Source of the DNA: Sweltsa coloradensis | Lineage: Eukaryota > Arthropoda > Insecta > Plecoptera > Chloroperlidae | Length of the DNA stretch: 64,000 bases | Direction: 5' to 3' | Assembly (NCBI GenBank): GCA_024449915.1 | Contig: JAMZAV010001812.1 | Location: 60,562-124,561 of the forward strand | Part shown: one piece after another, positions 41,397 through 53,305 of the stretch | How the letters are laid out: the number at the start of each line of letters is the position of its first letter | Numbering within the stretch: position 1 is the stretch's first letter | The notes under the pieces: generated by a model | Databases searched by the model: none | What the model was told of the DNA's origin: nothing | What the model saw: only the letters and a program-made list of their open reading frames with translations | Made by a program: the position numbers and the translations under genes

Positions 41397-42179
41397 AACT
41401 TTAAATCCCCCGCGTTGTTGGATGAGGTAAATTGGGGCTGAGCTAGCGCCATGTGTTTGCGGATTTTCTGTTGTTCTGTGGAAAATCATAACTAAAATTT
41501 AATTTTTTTTTTTTTAATTTAAAATTTAAAATTTAAAAAAAAAATTAACTTAATTTTTATTTTTTTTAAAAATTAAATTTTAATTGTTAAAAAAAAAAAA
41601 AAAAAAATCGTAAAATTGCGATTTTTGTAAGAAATAAGTTTTTGATTGCACTAAAATTTAACACTTATCTTTAATTCATAAAATAAAGATTCTGTAAAAA
41701 AATCTTTACAATCGGTTTAAAGCATGTATGTGTTATAAGTCAAAAATTGTTTAAAAAAAGAAAACACCCTTTAAAAATTTTGATTCTTATGATAAATATT
41801 ATTCAATTGTGCTCAAATTTCACACGAATATCTAATTCATAACATAAAGGTTCTGAGCAAATTCATTAATACGGATAAAGCATGTAGGTGTTATAAGTCG
41901 CAGAAATGTTTTAAAAAATCGAAAAAATCATGAAATTGTGATTTTCATGAGAAATATTTTTTCGATTGCGCTCAAAAACGTGGCAGTTCTAAGTTCGGAG
42001 ATTTCAAAGGGCCCTCCAGAAAAATTTCATCTCAATTGGAGTATCGGTTAAGCCGGGAAACGTGTGGACAAACAGACAAAAATACAAAAAAAAAGAATGA
42101 AGAAAAAAAAACATGCCGGATGTTTTTCTCCAGTGTAGTGAAATTTGGGAAACTTCGCTTCGCTCGCTACGCTCATCCA
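41397..42179 (-). mobile_element. Helentron-like element, family B, complete but indel-rich
   Basis: CTAGGAAAAAAACTTTAAATC on + in place of CTAGGAAAACGCTTAAGTC, ending CGCTCATCCA. Three copies of the TTCTGTG module. The first 100 bases carry many differences, then identity improves, matching the edge of the degraded segment. Confidence 0.7.
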
Positions 42180-42242
42180 ATTAAGTACATTTCAAGCCAA
42201 ATTTTAATTTGAATAATAATCTTTTGTCATTTACTTTACCAA

Positions 42243-43014
42243 CTAGGAAAACGCTTAAGTCCCGCCGCGTTGTTGGATGAGCGTAATTGGTGCATTGAGC
42301 TGCCATGTGTTATGAGAATTTTTTTGTTGTTCTGTGGAAAGATCATTATTTAATTGAAATTTTTTTTTAAAATTTAAAAAAAAATTTAATAAAAAATTAA
42401 CTTTTTTTTTTTTTTTTAAATTAATCGTAATTGTTTAAAAAAAATCGTAAAATTGAAATTTTTTTTAAGAAATTTTCTCGATTGCGCTAAAATTAAAAAA
42501 ATAATACATTAATTTATAAAATTAAGGTTCTGCGAAAAATCATTTCAATCGGATAAACATTTTAGGTGTTATTAGTCAAAGAATTGTTTAAAAAAAGAAA
42601 AAACCCGTAAAATTTCGATTTTTATGATAAATATTTTTTCAATTGCGCTCAAATTTCACAAGAATATCTTAATTCATAAAATAAAGGTTCTGTGCAAATA
42701 TCATTAAAATCGGAAAAAGCATGTAGGTGTTATAAGTCGAAGACATTTTTTAAAAATCGAAAAAAATCGTAAAATTGCGATTTTCACGAGAAAAAAATTT
42801 CCGATTGCGCTCAAAAACGTGGCAGTTCTAAGTTCAGAGATTTCGAAGGCCTCCATAAAATTTCATCGCAATCGGAGTATCGGTTTAGCCGGAATCGTGT
42901 GGACAAACAGACAAAAATAAAAAGAAAAAAAGAAAAAAAAAAAAAAAACATTCCGGATTTTTTTCTCCAGTGTAGTAGAATGGAATCTTCGCTTTCGCTC
43001 GCTACGCTCATCCA
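42243..43014 (-). mobile_element. Helentron-like element, family B, complete
   Basis: 772 bp with both ends intact (CTAGGAAAACGCTTAAGTC and CGCTCATCCA), in T|T context. Three internal modules. Confidence 0.8.
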
Positions 43015-43182
43015 ATTATGTAGACCACGAACGATTTGTTAGACTACCAAAGATAATTTTTTATAGTTTCCTCGACTGTCAGATTATTTTCGTTCCTTTT
43101 GACATTTTTTGTGCTGTCGCGGATTATATCGATTTGTGTTTAATTATCTCAATTAAATAATTTGATAATTTATTTTATTTAT

Positions 43183-44083
43183 TAAACGAGTGAGCTTAGC
43201 GAACGGAGTGATCTCCATTCGACTGAAACGGCCCTTATTGTTTTTCTGCGTGCGTGTGTGTGTGTGCGTGTGTGTGTGTGTACGTTGAAAATCAGCCGAA
43301 TCGCTGAACAGATTGCGCTGAAATTTTAAACGGACATCCGGTACGAGTTTATTGAGACCTGTTAACAAAATCAGCAAGATTCATTGCGATTTAAACCTAC
43401 AAGAAATAATAAACTGAGAAATAGACTTCCAATGTTTAGAAATTATTTTAACGACAATGTTTTAGATTTTGAAAATATATTTTTTTGTTTGTTATTCGCC
43501 TGACCGTGAAATGTCGTGCCCATGCAAGGTCTGTCGAATGTTGCACGTCAAGGTACCCCCAAATTCCGCTCGTAGATTGAGTAAACCTTGCAATATTTTC
43601 ATGTATTTCGTACTGGCTATGTTTACCATAGTAGGCCCTATTGCCACAGATGATGGACTACACTGCGTTATATGCATTTCAAAACATGTTTAATTATTTT
43701 TGAAATACAATCTAGAAATTACAAAATCTTTCCCGACCAGGGGATTGAACCCACTTCTTTCACATTTCGGCTACAAGGGCGCCTTAGCCAACTAGACTAG
43801 GTAAACGCCAAAGTCGTAGTTAGACGAGTGAGCGAGTCATGTGTGAGTATCCGGGAACATTTGCATTTAAAATTTGATAATTATATTCGTATAAATAATA
43901 ATTTTTTTTAAAGTTTAGTTGGTATAACGGGGACGGGCGCGTCAATTTGTAAGGTCATAATGCGCCTCTCTAGCCTATGATAGGCTAGGTAGGCCTAAGG
44001 TAGGGGGAAAAAAAGTAATGTAACCGGGTAACTCAACACTGGCTCACTCACTTTGTTTAACAACGACTTTGGCGTTTCCCTAG
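43183..44083 (+). mobile_element. Helentron-like element, family F, complete
   Basis: 5' end TAAACGAGTGAGC. The 3' end reads GCTCACTCACTTTG, AACGACTTTGGCGTT (hairpin AACG/CGTT), TCCCTAG and a flanking T. The layout is the same as families A and B. The interior holds a (GT)n tract, a tRNA-like SINE in reverse (43713-43803; B-box on minus GGGTTCAATCC) and, from 43797, an inverted copy of the element's own 3' end, so 43797-44083 is a palindrome. No protein is encoded. Confidence 0.7.
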
Positions 44084-44085
44084 TT

Positions 44086-44145
44086 TTATTTAACGTCTAT
44101 CATATTCAGTTACAAAACTGATTTACAAAGGAGGGGCAACAATGG
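44086..44145 (-). repeat. LINE-like 3' tail, reverse
   Basis: The inverse of part of 32250-32340 (TTTACAAAGGAGGGGCAAC, GTCTATCATATTCAGTTAC). It abuts the CTAG|T end of family F. Confidence 0.45.
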
Positions 44146-44351
44146 AAAATGATTTTTTTTCTTTTTCCCTTCAGTCTGTTACTGATCTGTATTTTACTTT
44201 TCTTTCCCTTCCAAAAAAACTCTTTGGACTTACCAAACAGTGGCGTCACTAGGTTATTGGCGGGGGCGAGCCCCCACGTGCCCCTATCCCCCGCCCCCCC
44301 TTCATTTCCCTCGGTTTTCCTATTTTCCCAATTAACAACCTAAGTCACAGT

Positions 44352-44945
44352 TTTTTGGATCAGCGAAATGAAGACATCAATTTCACTGAACCCTCCAAAA
44401 CATTTCTCGTTTTTTTTCTCTTTTTTCCTTTTTTTTTTTTACTGTTTGTTTGCTCTTTACCAGGTAAACGGCATATCCGATCTCCATGAAAATAAGAGGA
44501 CTTTTGACATCTCTGATCTTAGACCCTGCCACGTTTTTTGGATACAATAAAATAAATATTTCTCATAATTATCGTACTTTTACGATTTTTTTCAATTTTG
44601 AATGCAATATTTTCGTAATATTTATAGCTCGAGACCGGGCAAATGACTACTCCGATCTTGATGAAACGTCATGGGAATGTTTTAAATCACTGTCTTGATG
44701 GTGATTGTGTTATATTGGGGACAATAGAAGAAATATTTCTCATAGAAATAACGTTTTTACGATTTTTTTAAACGATTTTTAATGCAATATTTTAGTGATT
44801 TGTTTTGCAGATTCTGACCAAACAGGTGGGGCTACAACGTTCACACTTTTCATGGACATTAAGGTAATGTTGATGTAGTGCGTTCTGAAATAAAAGTTGA
44901 ACAAATCGGCCAGACTGCATAGAAATAAAGGTATTAAGAGGAGTC
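44352..44945 (+). mobile_element. Family A element, strongly diverged
   Basis: Starts near GGATCAGCGAAATGAAGAC, a changed 5' end, and proceeds through GATTCTGACCAAACAGGTGG and CATGGACATTAAGG to AAATAAAGGTATTAAG. It is an older copy. The segment at 44510-44760 has a second partial copy of the GATCTTGATGAAA block. Confidence 0.55.
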
Positions 44946-45162
44946 CGGCATGCTCATTTTACGCGGTTTCAAATTTCTCTACCAATTTAAGGCGCATCTG
45001 TTTGTAATTTTATATTATAGTGTGAAAATTAATTGTGAAGGTGTCCATCATATCACATTTCCATTAATATATTATAGAAAATAAACAAAAAAAAACATTT
45101 TTCGAGAATTAAGAATCTGTCAAAGTGGTCATAAAACACGCATTTTCTGATTGATCTATGAT

Positions 45163-45864
45163 TGGATGAGCGAAGCGAAGACTTCAATTTCACTGACTCC
45201 CAAACAGATTAGCTCGGGTGTTTTCTTTTGACTTTTTTTAATTTTAATTGTCTGTTTGTTCGCTCTCTACTGGGCAAACGGCATATGCGATCTTGATGAA
45301 AAATTGTGGGGACCTTCGAAATCTCTGAACTTCCACATACCACGTTTTTGGGTACAATTGATAAAATATTTCTCATGCATATCGTACTTTTACGATTTTT
45401 TTCGATTTTTAGCCTGATATTTTCGTGACATTTGGGTCGATTCTGACCAAACGGTTGGGGCTTTAAAGTTCATATTCAACATGGACATTAAGGTTATGGT
45501 ATTGTAGTACCTTTTGAAAGAAAAAGTTAAATAAGTTATCCAGAATCCATAGAAATAAAGGTTTTAATATGAGTTGCTTTTAGGTGTATTCCAATAATTG
45601 ACGAGTAACTATAGAAACTTGACAACAATCAACAATCACCTACAATGCGTTCATAAAGCAATCTTCGGGCCTACATATATTTTGCATTCTTATTAGGCCT
45701 ACCATAGTTATAAGTAAAACTTTATAAAAATTATCCCAATGTAACAAAAATGATTTTGCAATGGAACTTGAAGAAGTAAAGAGGTCCCACTCATACCAAA
45801 AACTTTAAAAAAAAAAAGCTCATCCATCAACGCGACTAAAAAAAGCGTTCTCGAAGCGAACTAG
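45163..45864 (+). mobile_element. Helentron-like element, family A, complete, alternative 3' end
   Basis: 5' TGGATGAGCGAAGCGAAG after T; 3' CATCAACGCGACTAAAAAAAGCGTT (split: CATCAACGCGAC and AAAAGCG), then AACTAG and T. It uses the alternative end also seen at 565 in reverse. Confidence 0.7.
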
Positions 45865-46009
45865 TAAATATTGAACTTCTGATATGATAGACGCGTACAG
45901 ATGTCCTTCATTATCAAGTATGCCAAGTTGAAATTATATGTAATGATGTGGCTGCAGGAGAAGGAACGCGCCGAAAATCAAATCACGCCGGCTTCCTAAA
46001 GCCTTTTAC

Positions 46010-46222
46010 ACGTGTAATTAACAAGAACCTAAAGAAACTTAATAACAATTACCTACAATGCGTACAAAAAGCATGTCTTTGGGCCTCGATATTTTTACTT
46101 TCTATTGTTTATTGGTAATACCATATCAATTAATACTCCTCCTTCATAAAATGTGTCCTCATTTAACATAAATAATTTTGTAATGGAACTTAAAAAAGTA
46201 ATGAGATCCCACTTATACTAAA
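46010..46222 (+). mobile_element. Family A fragment
   Basis: AACAATTACCTACAATGCGT to AGATCCCACTTATACTAAA: the segment before the 3' end, cut off by the family F piece at 46223. Part of it (TGGAACTTAAAAAAGTAATG) also occurs at 8831. Confidence 0.55.
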
Positions 46223-46585
46223 CTAGGGAAACGCCAAAGTCGTTGTTAAACGAGTGAGTGAGCCATGTGTTGAGTACCCGGTTACATTACTTTTTTCCCC
46301 CTACCTTAGGTCTACCTAGCCTATCATAGGCTAGAGAGGCGCATTATGACCTTACAGTTGACGCGCCCGTCCCCGCATACCAACTAAACTTTAAAAAACT
46401 ATTATTTTTTACGAATTATCAAACTTAAATGCAAATGTTCCCGGGTACTCACCACATGACTCGCCTCACTTCGTCTAACTACGACTTTGGCGTTTACCTA
46501 GTCTAGTTGGCTAAGGCGCCCTTGTAGCCGAAATGTGAAAGAATTGGGTTCAATCTCCTGGTCCCTGGCCCTGGTGGGACTTGAA
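46223..46585. mobile_element. Family F palindrome plus tRNA-like SINE
   Basis: 46223-46501 has inverted arms of about 60 bases: CTAGGGAAACGCCAAAGTCG to GTTGAGTACCCGG, and the inverse. At 46499 it joins TCTAGTTGGCTAAGGCG and, further on, GGGTTCAATCTCC, the same tRNA-like head as in the other family F copies. Confidence 0.7.
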
Positions 46586-47174
46586 TTATTTAGTGCTAAA
46601 TTATGGACAGTCAATATGGCATTTTGAGGAAATGCTAACAATGGAAAAACCAAATTCCGGGTAAATGCAAAATCCGATTTCGCGAACCTGATTTTTAAAT
46701 ACTAATGGAGGCTTTCATGAACCCCGTAAAAAAGTCCTTTTGTATTTAAATCGATTTCGTACGGATTTACCGGGCATTGTTTTGATGCTGGGCGTGAAAA
46801 TTGGAAATTAGCTGGTACTCGATAAGGAACATATAAACCACGATTTTGTGACGTAGCCTTTGCCCTACCAAAACTATAAACGGCACCGTTTTTGTAGGAA
46901 ATTGAATGGGGAATATTTTTGCCGATGCAACGTTTTGTCTATCTACAACCATTTGGAGATATACGAAAACAAACACGTTTTGGTCGTCATTTTCCAATAT
47001 GGTGGCTGAAGCTTTAGTCCGATCGTAGGGGCGTTTTAGTATGTTGATAAGTATTATATAAAGAAGGTCTCTGCAAAATTCAGTGACATCAAATTTTTTC
47101 CTCCAAACGTCAATATAAGATCTTATTTGACAGGATTAAAAGCGTAGTAATAATTGTTAAGAAATATTTTTTGA
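46586..47174. other. Unassigned
   Basis: The short phrase GGGGAATATTTTTGCCGATG (46908) is close to one at 9380-9397, so this is probably part of an older transposon related to the 7-9.5 kb element. A 76-codon minus frame has no known domain. Confidence 0.35.
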
Positions 47175-47177
47175 AAA

Positions 47178-47224
47178 AGCTCATCCATCAACACGAATGA
47201 AAAATGCTTTCGCAAAGCGGCCTA
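47178..47224 (+). mobile_element. Family A alternative 3' end, fragment
   Basis: AAGCTCATCCATCAACACG, then ATGCTTTCGCAAAGCGG and CCTAG followed by T. Confidence 0.5.
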
Positions 47225-47524
47225 GTACGAGAAATCTCGACTAAATAATTAATTTGGCCGCATTGGAGAGACGAGGAGAGTGATTCTCAAGGCTGGGGGT
47301 GTGCAGGGTAGTGGGCGGGTATTATGGGCGGGGGCTACAAGGCTGCAGACCCTGGCCTCGCTCGGTCCGGAGGGGAATCTAAAATATTTTTTTTAAATCT
47401 CATATTTCATTTGTAATTTTTGCTTATGAAGTTTCTTCTTAAAACTTTGTTTTTCACATAACTCATATTTTTTTGGGCAGATCCCGTGGATTGAGTGGAG
47501 TCAATAGTTTTTTCCCTATGATTA
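47225..47524. other. Unassigned
   Basis: Includes a short GC-rich patch at 47290-47385. Nothing recognised. Confidence 0.35.
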
Positions 47525-47526
47525 AA

Positions 47527-47960
47527 TTCACTTTAGCTGGGAAAGCTTCGCAAACGCTTTTTTTAGTCGCGTTGATGGATGATTTTTTTTGTAAGTTTTT
47601 ATTTTTGCGTGGAATCTCTTTGATTTGCATTGCAACGCATTGTAGGTGACTGTTTGCCGGGTTTTCTATTGTTACTTGTGAATTGTTATTATATCCACCA
47701 ATAACTTATAAAAAAACCTTTATTCCATGGATTCTGGCTAATTTTTCATTTTTTTCTTTTTCAAAATACAATGCATCACAATTACCTTAATGTCCATGTA
47801 AAATATGAACGTTGTAGCCCCAACCGTTTGGTCAGAATCGGCCCAATGTCACGAAAATATCGCCTTAAAATGGGAAAAAAAGTAAAAGACGATATTTGTG
47901 AAAAATATTTTTTCGATTGTACCCATAAACGTTTTTCAACAGTTTTATTTTTTAGATACT
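47527..47960 (-). mobile_element. Family A element, cut by the 2.9-kb inverted-arm element
   Basis: The alternative 3' end (AGCTTCGCAAACGC, GTTGATGGATGA) and body up to GATTGTACCCATAAACGT. It then loses homology shortly before the element that starts at 47964. Confidence 0.6.
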
Positions 47961-47963
47961 ATA

Positions 47964-50911
47964 TAGCCCAGGAGTGGAAGACTTTTACCCGGACAAAATT
48001 CCGAACAAGCTGAAAATTTGCACACATGTTCAGTTGATCATTCTAAACAATAGTTGAAAAGTCCCCTAAGCTCCGCCGCGTGCGTCTTGAGATATAGTGG
48101 CAAAAGGGCGTAAGTGCCAAAAATGTTTTATTTTCAATTTCAACCATTTTTTTACACTAATATGTACAAATTATTAAATATTTCTACGTCAGTTTAAGTT
48201 AAAATCAGTCATAAGCTTCGACCCGTGCGTGGCAAAAGGGCGTAAGTGCCAAAAGTATGATATTTTCAATTTCAATTCATTTTGACATATGTGCAAATTA
48301 TTATGTATTCATACGACGGAAACGTGAAATTGTTCCCTTTTCTTCGACCAGTGTGTCTTGACACATGGTGGCATAAGGGCGTAAGTGACAAAGATATGCT
48401 ATTTTCAGTCTTAACAAACTTGTTGACATTCATATATATGCAAATTATCAAGTATTCATACGAGATAAAAGTAAAAATCTTACCCGAGCTTCGTTGCTGG
48501 CGTCTTGATAAATGGTGGCAGAAGGGCGTAACTGACATCATTTTTCTATATTTAATATAAAAAGGGCTTTTGACATTCAACTACGTTTATTGTAACATAT
48601 GAATACCATACAACTCAATGTAAAATCCATGCATGCTGACTGACTTGCTATGGCCAGCTTGTATGTAAAGAACCATTACTAAATTGTTGCAAGTAGCAGA
48701 CTGGACATTACCAACCTATTAAATAATATTCTCCAGCATTCTCAAACGGCTTGCATAAACGGATTTTGAAAACGATTCGAGCACGAGCTGTGGACAACAT
48801 ATCTTGGGCTTGACTATAGTATCACATCACGAAAGATAGAGCATGAACAAAGAAAGAATAAACATATTTCAATACCGATTTGATTTTTTATATGTCCGAG
48901 TGGGAAATGAACGCTTACATAGCAAACTGAATTGCATGTGTGCCCGGCTGGCTTTGAACGCTACAAAATATGATACATTCCCATTTGTTTGCCATCAAGC
49001 CTAGAGGGGATGGATGGATAGATCTATTAAATGTGCTGGTGGACTGGCAGCATATCAAATCTAGAACTCACAGTACGCAGTTGCAAATGAAGCGCTACTG
49101 CTCAATGAAGTAAACGAAATGTACCACATCAAAATCTATTGTGATAAAACGGTAGATAAACATAAGGCAACTTATATCTTAAAAACTACTGCATATATTT
49201 CATTTACTAATTTACTTTTGGTAACTGCAGCTAAGTAACAAGACGGTCTCCTGTGTCCGTCAAACACAACTGAACACACTGAGCCGCATTTATTCACAAT
49301 CACACATGAACATGTATTTAGTATAGACTTCCTAGTATGGAAACGGACGAGGTGGCGGCATCACTACACTACATGCAAAGTTTGACCACTATACAGGACA
49401 ATATATGTGTCGGCATGATTTATTAATGTATATGGGAGATTGAGCCCGCAACACTGTGAGAATAATATGTGATTTTTGTCGTAGTTTAACAAAAGAAGTC
49501 TTCGTCGAACAGTGAAAGTCGTCTTTGTTCCAAAAGCGTCCTTCAGATCATCATTATCCAAAAAATGCTATTAAATAGTGTTGATGTTGCGGATAAACTT
49601 CAATGTGAGTGATGCCCAGTTATGCTTTTTGTCAATGAAGAAAGGGACTCTATCTTTACGCTTAACTATCGGTTTCATAGTATTATACTTTTTAAGTACG
49701 ATCAGGGTAATTGGACACCAAATTAATGTCAGTTAAGTGCCATGTTTGGGATTTATCTTGAGGATGATGACCTTTAAGACTTCAATATGTTGCCGGCTGA
49801 TAATCTGGCAAACGTACAAGCAAATATTTTAAATAATATGACTGAATTATATAGTTTTGTGACTTACGCCATTTTGCCACTAGGCTATATTACATCAAGA
49901 GTCACAGCTCATGATCTGTAGTGATGTGACACTATAGACAGCCAAGCCCAAGCTAGGTTATCCACATGCAGCTCCTGCTCGAATCCCTTTCAAAATCCGT
50001 TTTATTATTTTTAACATGAGATGAGTTTTTCAAGCTTTGAATATGTTAAAACTTTCCAGCTCAAAACACACAAGATCTTCGCCAAACTATGTCTATGCAT
50101 GCCGTTTGAGAATGTCAGGGTAAATATTTTATAAATTTGGTTATGTCCAATCTGCTACTTACAACGATTTTGTAATGGTTCTTTATATACAAGCTGGCCA
50201 TAGCAAGTCAGTCAGCATGCATGGATTTTACATTGAGTGTCTGGTATTCGTATGTTACAATAAACGTAGTTGAATGTCAAAAGCCCTTTTTATTTAAATA
50301 CTAAATTATGATGTCAGTTACGCCCTTTTGCCACCATTTATCAAGACGCCAGCAACGAAGCTCGGGGAAGATGTTTACTTTTGTCTCGTACGAATACTAT
50401 ATAATTTGCATATATTATATGAATGTCAATAAGTTTGTTGAAACTGAAAATAACATATCTTTGTCACTTACGCCCTTATGCCACCATGTGTCAAGACACA
50501 CTGGTCGAAGAAAAGGGAACAATTTAACGTTACCGTCGTATGAATACATAATAATTTGCAGTTGCACATACGTATGTCAAAATGTATTGAAATTATTAAA
50601 AATATCATATTTTTGGCACTTACGCCCTTTTGCCACGCATGGGTCGAAGCTTAAGACTGATTTTAACTTTACTTTCGTAGAAATATTTAATAGTTTGTAG
50701 ATATTAGTGCAAAAAAATGGTTGAAATTGAAAGTAACAAATTTTTGTCACTTACGCCCTTTTGTCACTATATCTCAAGACGCACGCGGCGGAGTGTAGGG
50801 GACTTTTCAACTATTGTTTAGAATGATCAACTGAACATGTGTGCAAATTTTCAGCTTGTTCGGAATTTTGTCCGGGTACACCATACAAAATTTTCTTCCA
50901 CTCCTGGGCTA
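47964..50911. mobile_element. 2.9-kb element with about 0.9-1.0-kb inverted arms and internal subrepeats
   Basis: Ends TAGCCCAGGAGTGGAAG and the inverse, flanked by ATA on both sides (47961-47963, 50912-50914), a likely 3-base target duplication. Arms run about 47964-48845 and 49925-50911. Each arm has four copies of GGCAAAAGGGCGTAAGTGCC or a near variant: 48099, 48231, 48370 and 48517, and inverse at 50313, 50463, 50615 and 50746. They are spaced about 130-150 bases. The 1.1-kb centre has no recognisable transposase. A badly degraded piece of the same arm lies at about 54240-54540, so it is a repeat family. Confidence 0.8.
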
Positions 50912-50934
50912 ATAAGCGTTGAAACGAAATCTAT

Positions 50935-51377
50935 TTTAGACTAATGATTCGTGTAAGTAATAAAAAATGGAATGTTATCCACATTATCATTTTCTTGTAT
51001 GTCCCGGAAATTACCATTTGATTTTACTTAAAAACAAAGTTAAAATGACCCCAAATTGCCCGTTTAGATTAAAACTTTTACATTTTGAAAGGGTTTTTTA
51101 TTTTGGAGTAGAAATCCACTTGTTGACCAGTTGGCCAGTGGTGGATGCGGGGTACAGGGGTGCCTCAATGGTCAATTTCAAGTGTGTTACCATCAGGTTA
51201 TTTTTTCATGACCAAAGCGTTGGACGAAGTCTAGTTTAGACTTTTGATCCGTGTAAGTAATGGAAAAAAAAATCTTTTCAAACATTTCTTTCCTTGTTAT
51301 GTACCGGAAATTCACATCTTGACTTTTCCAAAAAGAATTCAAAATGTCTCCAACTTGACCGTTTTGGTTTAAACTGA
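50935..51377. repeat. Interspersed repeat, family G
   Basis: Marked by TTTTGGAGTAGAAATCCACT, GACCAGTTGGCCAGTGG, GGTACAGGGGTGCC and TTGATCCGTGTAAGTAATGG. Related stretches are at 52230-52570, 56655-56860 and 57720-58110, and inverted at 60380-60760. Its nature is unknown. Confidence 0.55.
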
Positions 51378-52219
51378 TTAGACGAGTGAGCGCAGCGAAC
51401 GTAGTCTATAACGCTACTCGATCGGACCTTCTCGTGACTGTGTCCAATGTCTGTCTGTCCGGTCCCATACGGCCGAACGGCCAAATAGACCGAGCTGAAA
51501 TTTTAAACAGACATCCGTGACCAGGTAACTGAGAACTGCTAACAAAATGAGCACAATCTGTTGCGATTTAAACCTGCAAGAAATAAAAAACTGAAAAATA
51601 CGTTGAAATGTATAGGAATTATTTTAACGACAATGGTTTTCATTTTGAAATAATATTTTTTGTTTATTATTTACCTGGCTGTGAAATGCCGTGTCCAAGG
51701 TTAATCGAATGTTGGACGTCAAGGTACCCCAAATTCCGCTCGTAGATTGAGTAAACCTTGCAATATTTTCACGTATTTCTTACTGGCTATGTTTTCCATA
51801 GTATTGTCACAGATGATGGACTACACTGCGTTATATACATTTCAAAACATGTTTAAAAAATAATAAAAAAAAAATACAATCCAGAAATTACAAAATCTTT
51901 CCCGACTATTGAACCCACGTCTCCCACATTTCGGCTATAAGGGCGCTTTAGCAACTCGACTGGGGAAAACGCCAAGTCGTTGTTAGACGAGTGAGAGAGT
52001 CATGTGTTGAGTTACGCGGGAACATTTGCATTTAAGTTTGATTATAATATTCGTATAAATAATAGGGTATTTAAGTTTAGGTGTTAGTTTAGGCCATAAT
52101 GCTCCACTGTAGCCTATGATAGGCTAGGGAGGCCTAAGGTGGGGGGAAGAAAAGGGAATGTTACCAGGTTTTCAACACATGGCTCACTCACTCGTCTAAA
52201 AACATTGGCGTTTCCTTAG
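51378..52219 (+). mobile_element. Helentron-like element, family F, near-complete
   Basis: 5' TTAGACGAGTGAGCGCAGCG. 3' end CATTGGCGTTTCCTTAG followed by T, so the CTAG end has decayed to TTAG. The tRNA-like SINE is in reverse at about 51890-51970 and the palindromic 3' end at about 51960-52219. Confidence 0.65.
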
Positions 52220-52221
52220 TA

Positions 52222-52854
52222 TATTTTGTAACGGTCAGTATTTTGGAGTAGAAGTACACTCGTTTGCCAGTTGTCCAGTGGTTATGGCGTACAAGGGTGT
52301 CCAATGAGGATGTTTTAATTTTTTTTCAACCGTTTTAATTTTTTGCGACCGTATCGTTTAGATAAATTATTTAAGACTTTTGATTCGTGTCAAGATTGTA
52401 TAATGACTGTCATGAAATTTATTATTTTTTTGCATGTCCCGGAAATACAACTTTAGACATTTTCCAGATAAAGAAAACAAACTGATCCCAAACTGCCTGT
52501 TGTAGTTAAAACTGATATATTCTGAAAGGGTTATCATTTTGGAGTATACATTTACTTTTTGCAAGTTATCCAGTGGCGGTTGGGAATAACAGGGGAGTCA
52601 AAATGGTAAATTTTGCAAAACTTAATTGGGTCGGTAAGTATATGCCTAACTTATACCATGAAAAAGAACCTTTAATGGACTTTTTTGCATGTAATATTAA
52701 TGTTTCGTTTTGTTGTGAATTCAAATCCATGGGCAAATCCAAATAGAAAACTCTTGTCTGCAAAGCCGGCACATACAAGTGCTCAGGGTTGTAAAGTAAA
52801 CTGTAACTGTATCTCAATTATTTGGCCATAAAGTATTGTAACTGTAATTGAATT
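52222..52854. repeat. Family G repeat and unassigned DNA
   Basis: A second family G stretch (TTTTGGAGTAGAAGTACACT, TTGATTCGTGTCAAG) and DNA that is repeated in corrupted form at 57710-58270. No gene. Confidence 0.5.
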
Positions 52855-52910
52855 ACTTTTGCAAGTAACTGTAACTGTAACTGTAACTGCAACTGTAACT
52901 GAAGAACTAT
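52855..52910 (+). repeat. TAACTG hexamer repeat
   Basis: Seven or so TAACTG units; a corrupted copy is at 58305-58365. Confidence 0.8.
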
Positions 52911-53305
52911 ACAAAAGTAACTTTTACAACACTGCAAGTGCTTGATTGGTTTACTCGCCGAGCGCTTTTGAACAAGAGGATGACGGCGTCAGTGCAGTGG
53001 CGTAGCTAGTAACTCAAAGGCGTGCAAGGTTCTCTGATGGGCCCCTGTGGTTGCGTGGGCTACACGGGGTCTGGGGCGAAGCACCAGCCGCCGGAGGAAT
53101 AAATTTTTTGGGGCCTTTTTTTGCTCAAGATAGCATGTAGAGCGATCTGAGACAGGAACCGTCCCGACAACAAATTTTTGGAATACCGGGACAGATCACA
53201 CAAAAACGGGATGATCTCGGTTAAATTGGGACGTCTGGTTACCCTCTATAACAAATGAATGACCCTTTGTTTATAACGATGCATATATATGTATGTATAT
53301 TTTTG
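52911..53305. repeat. Repeat with CAGTGGCGTAGCTAG motif
   Basis: CAGTGGCGTAGCTAG at 52995 and a GC-rich stretch follow. A similar phrase, CAGTGGCGTCACTAGG, is at 44238. Duplicated in corrupted form at 58370-58745. Confidence 0.45.

Noticed and set aside
46767..46997. 76-residue minus-strand gene
   Set aside because: No domain; the DNA shares phrases with the transposon at 9.3-9.4 kb.
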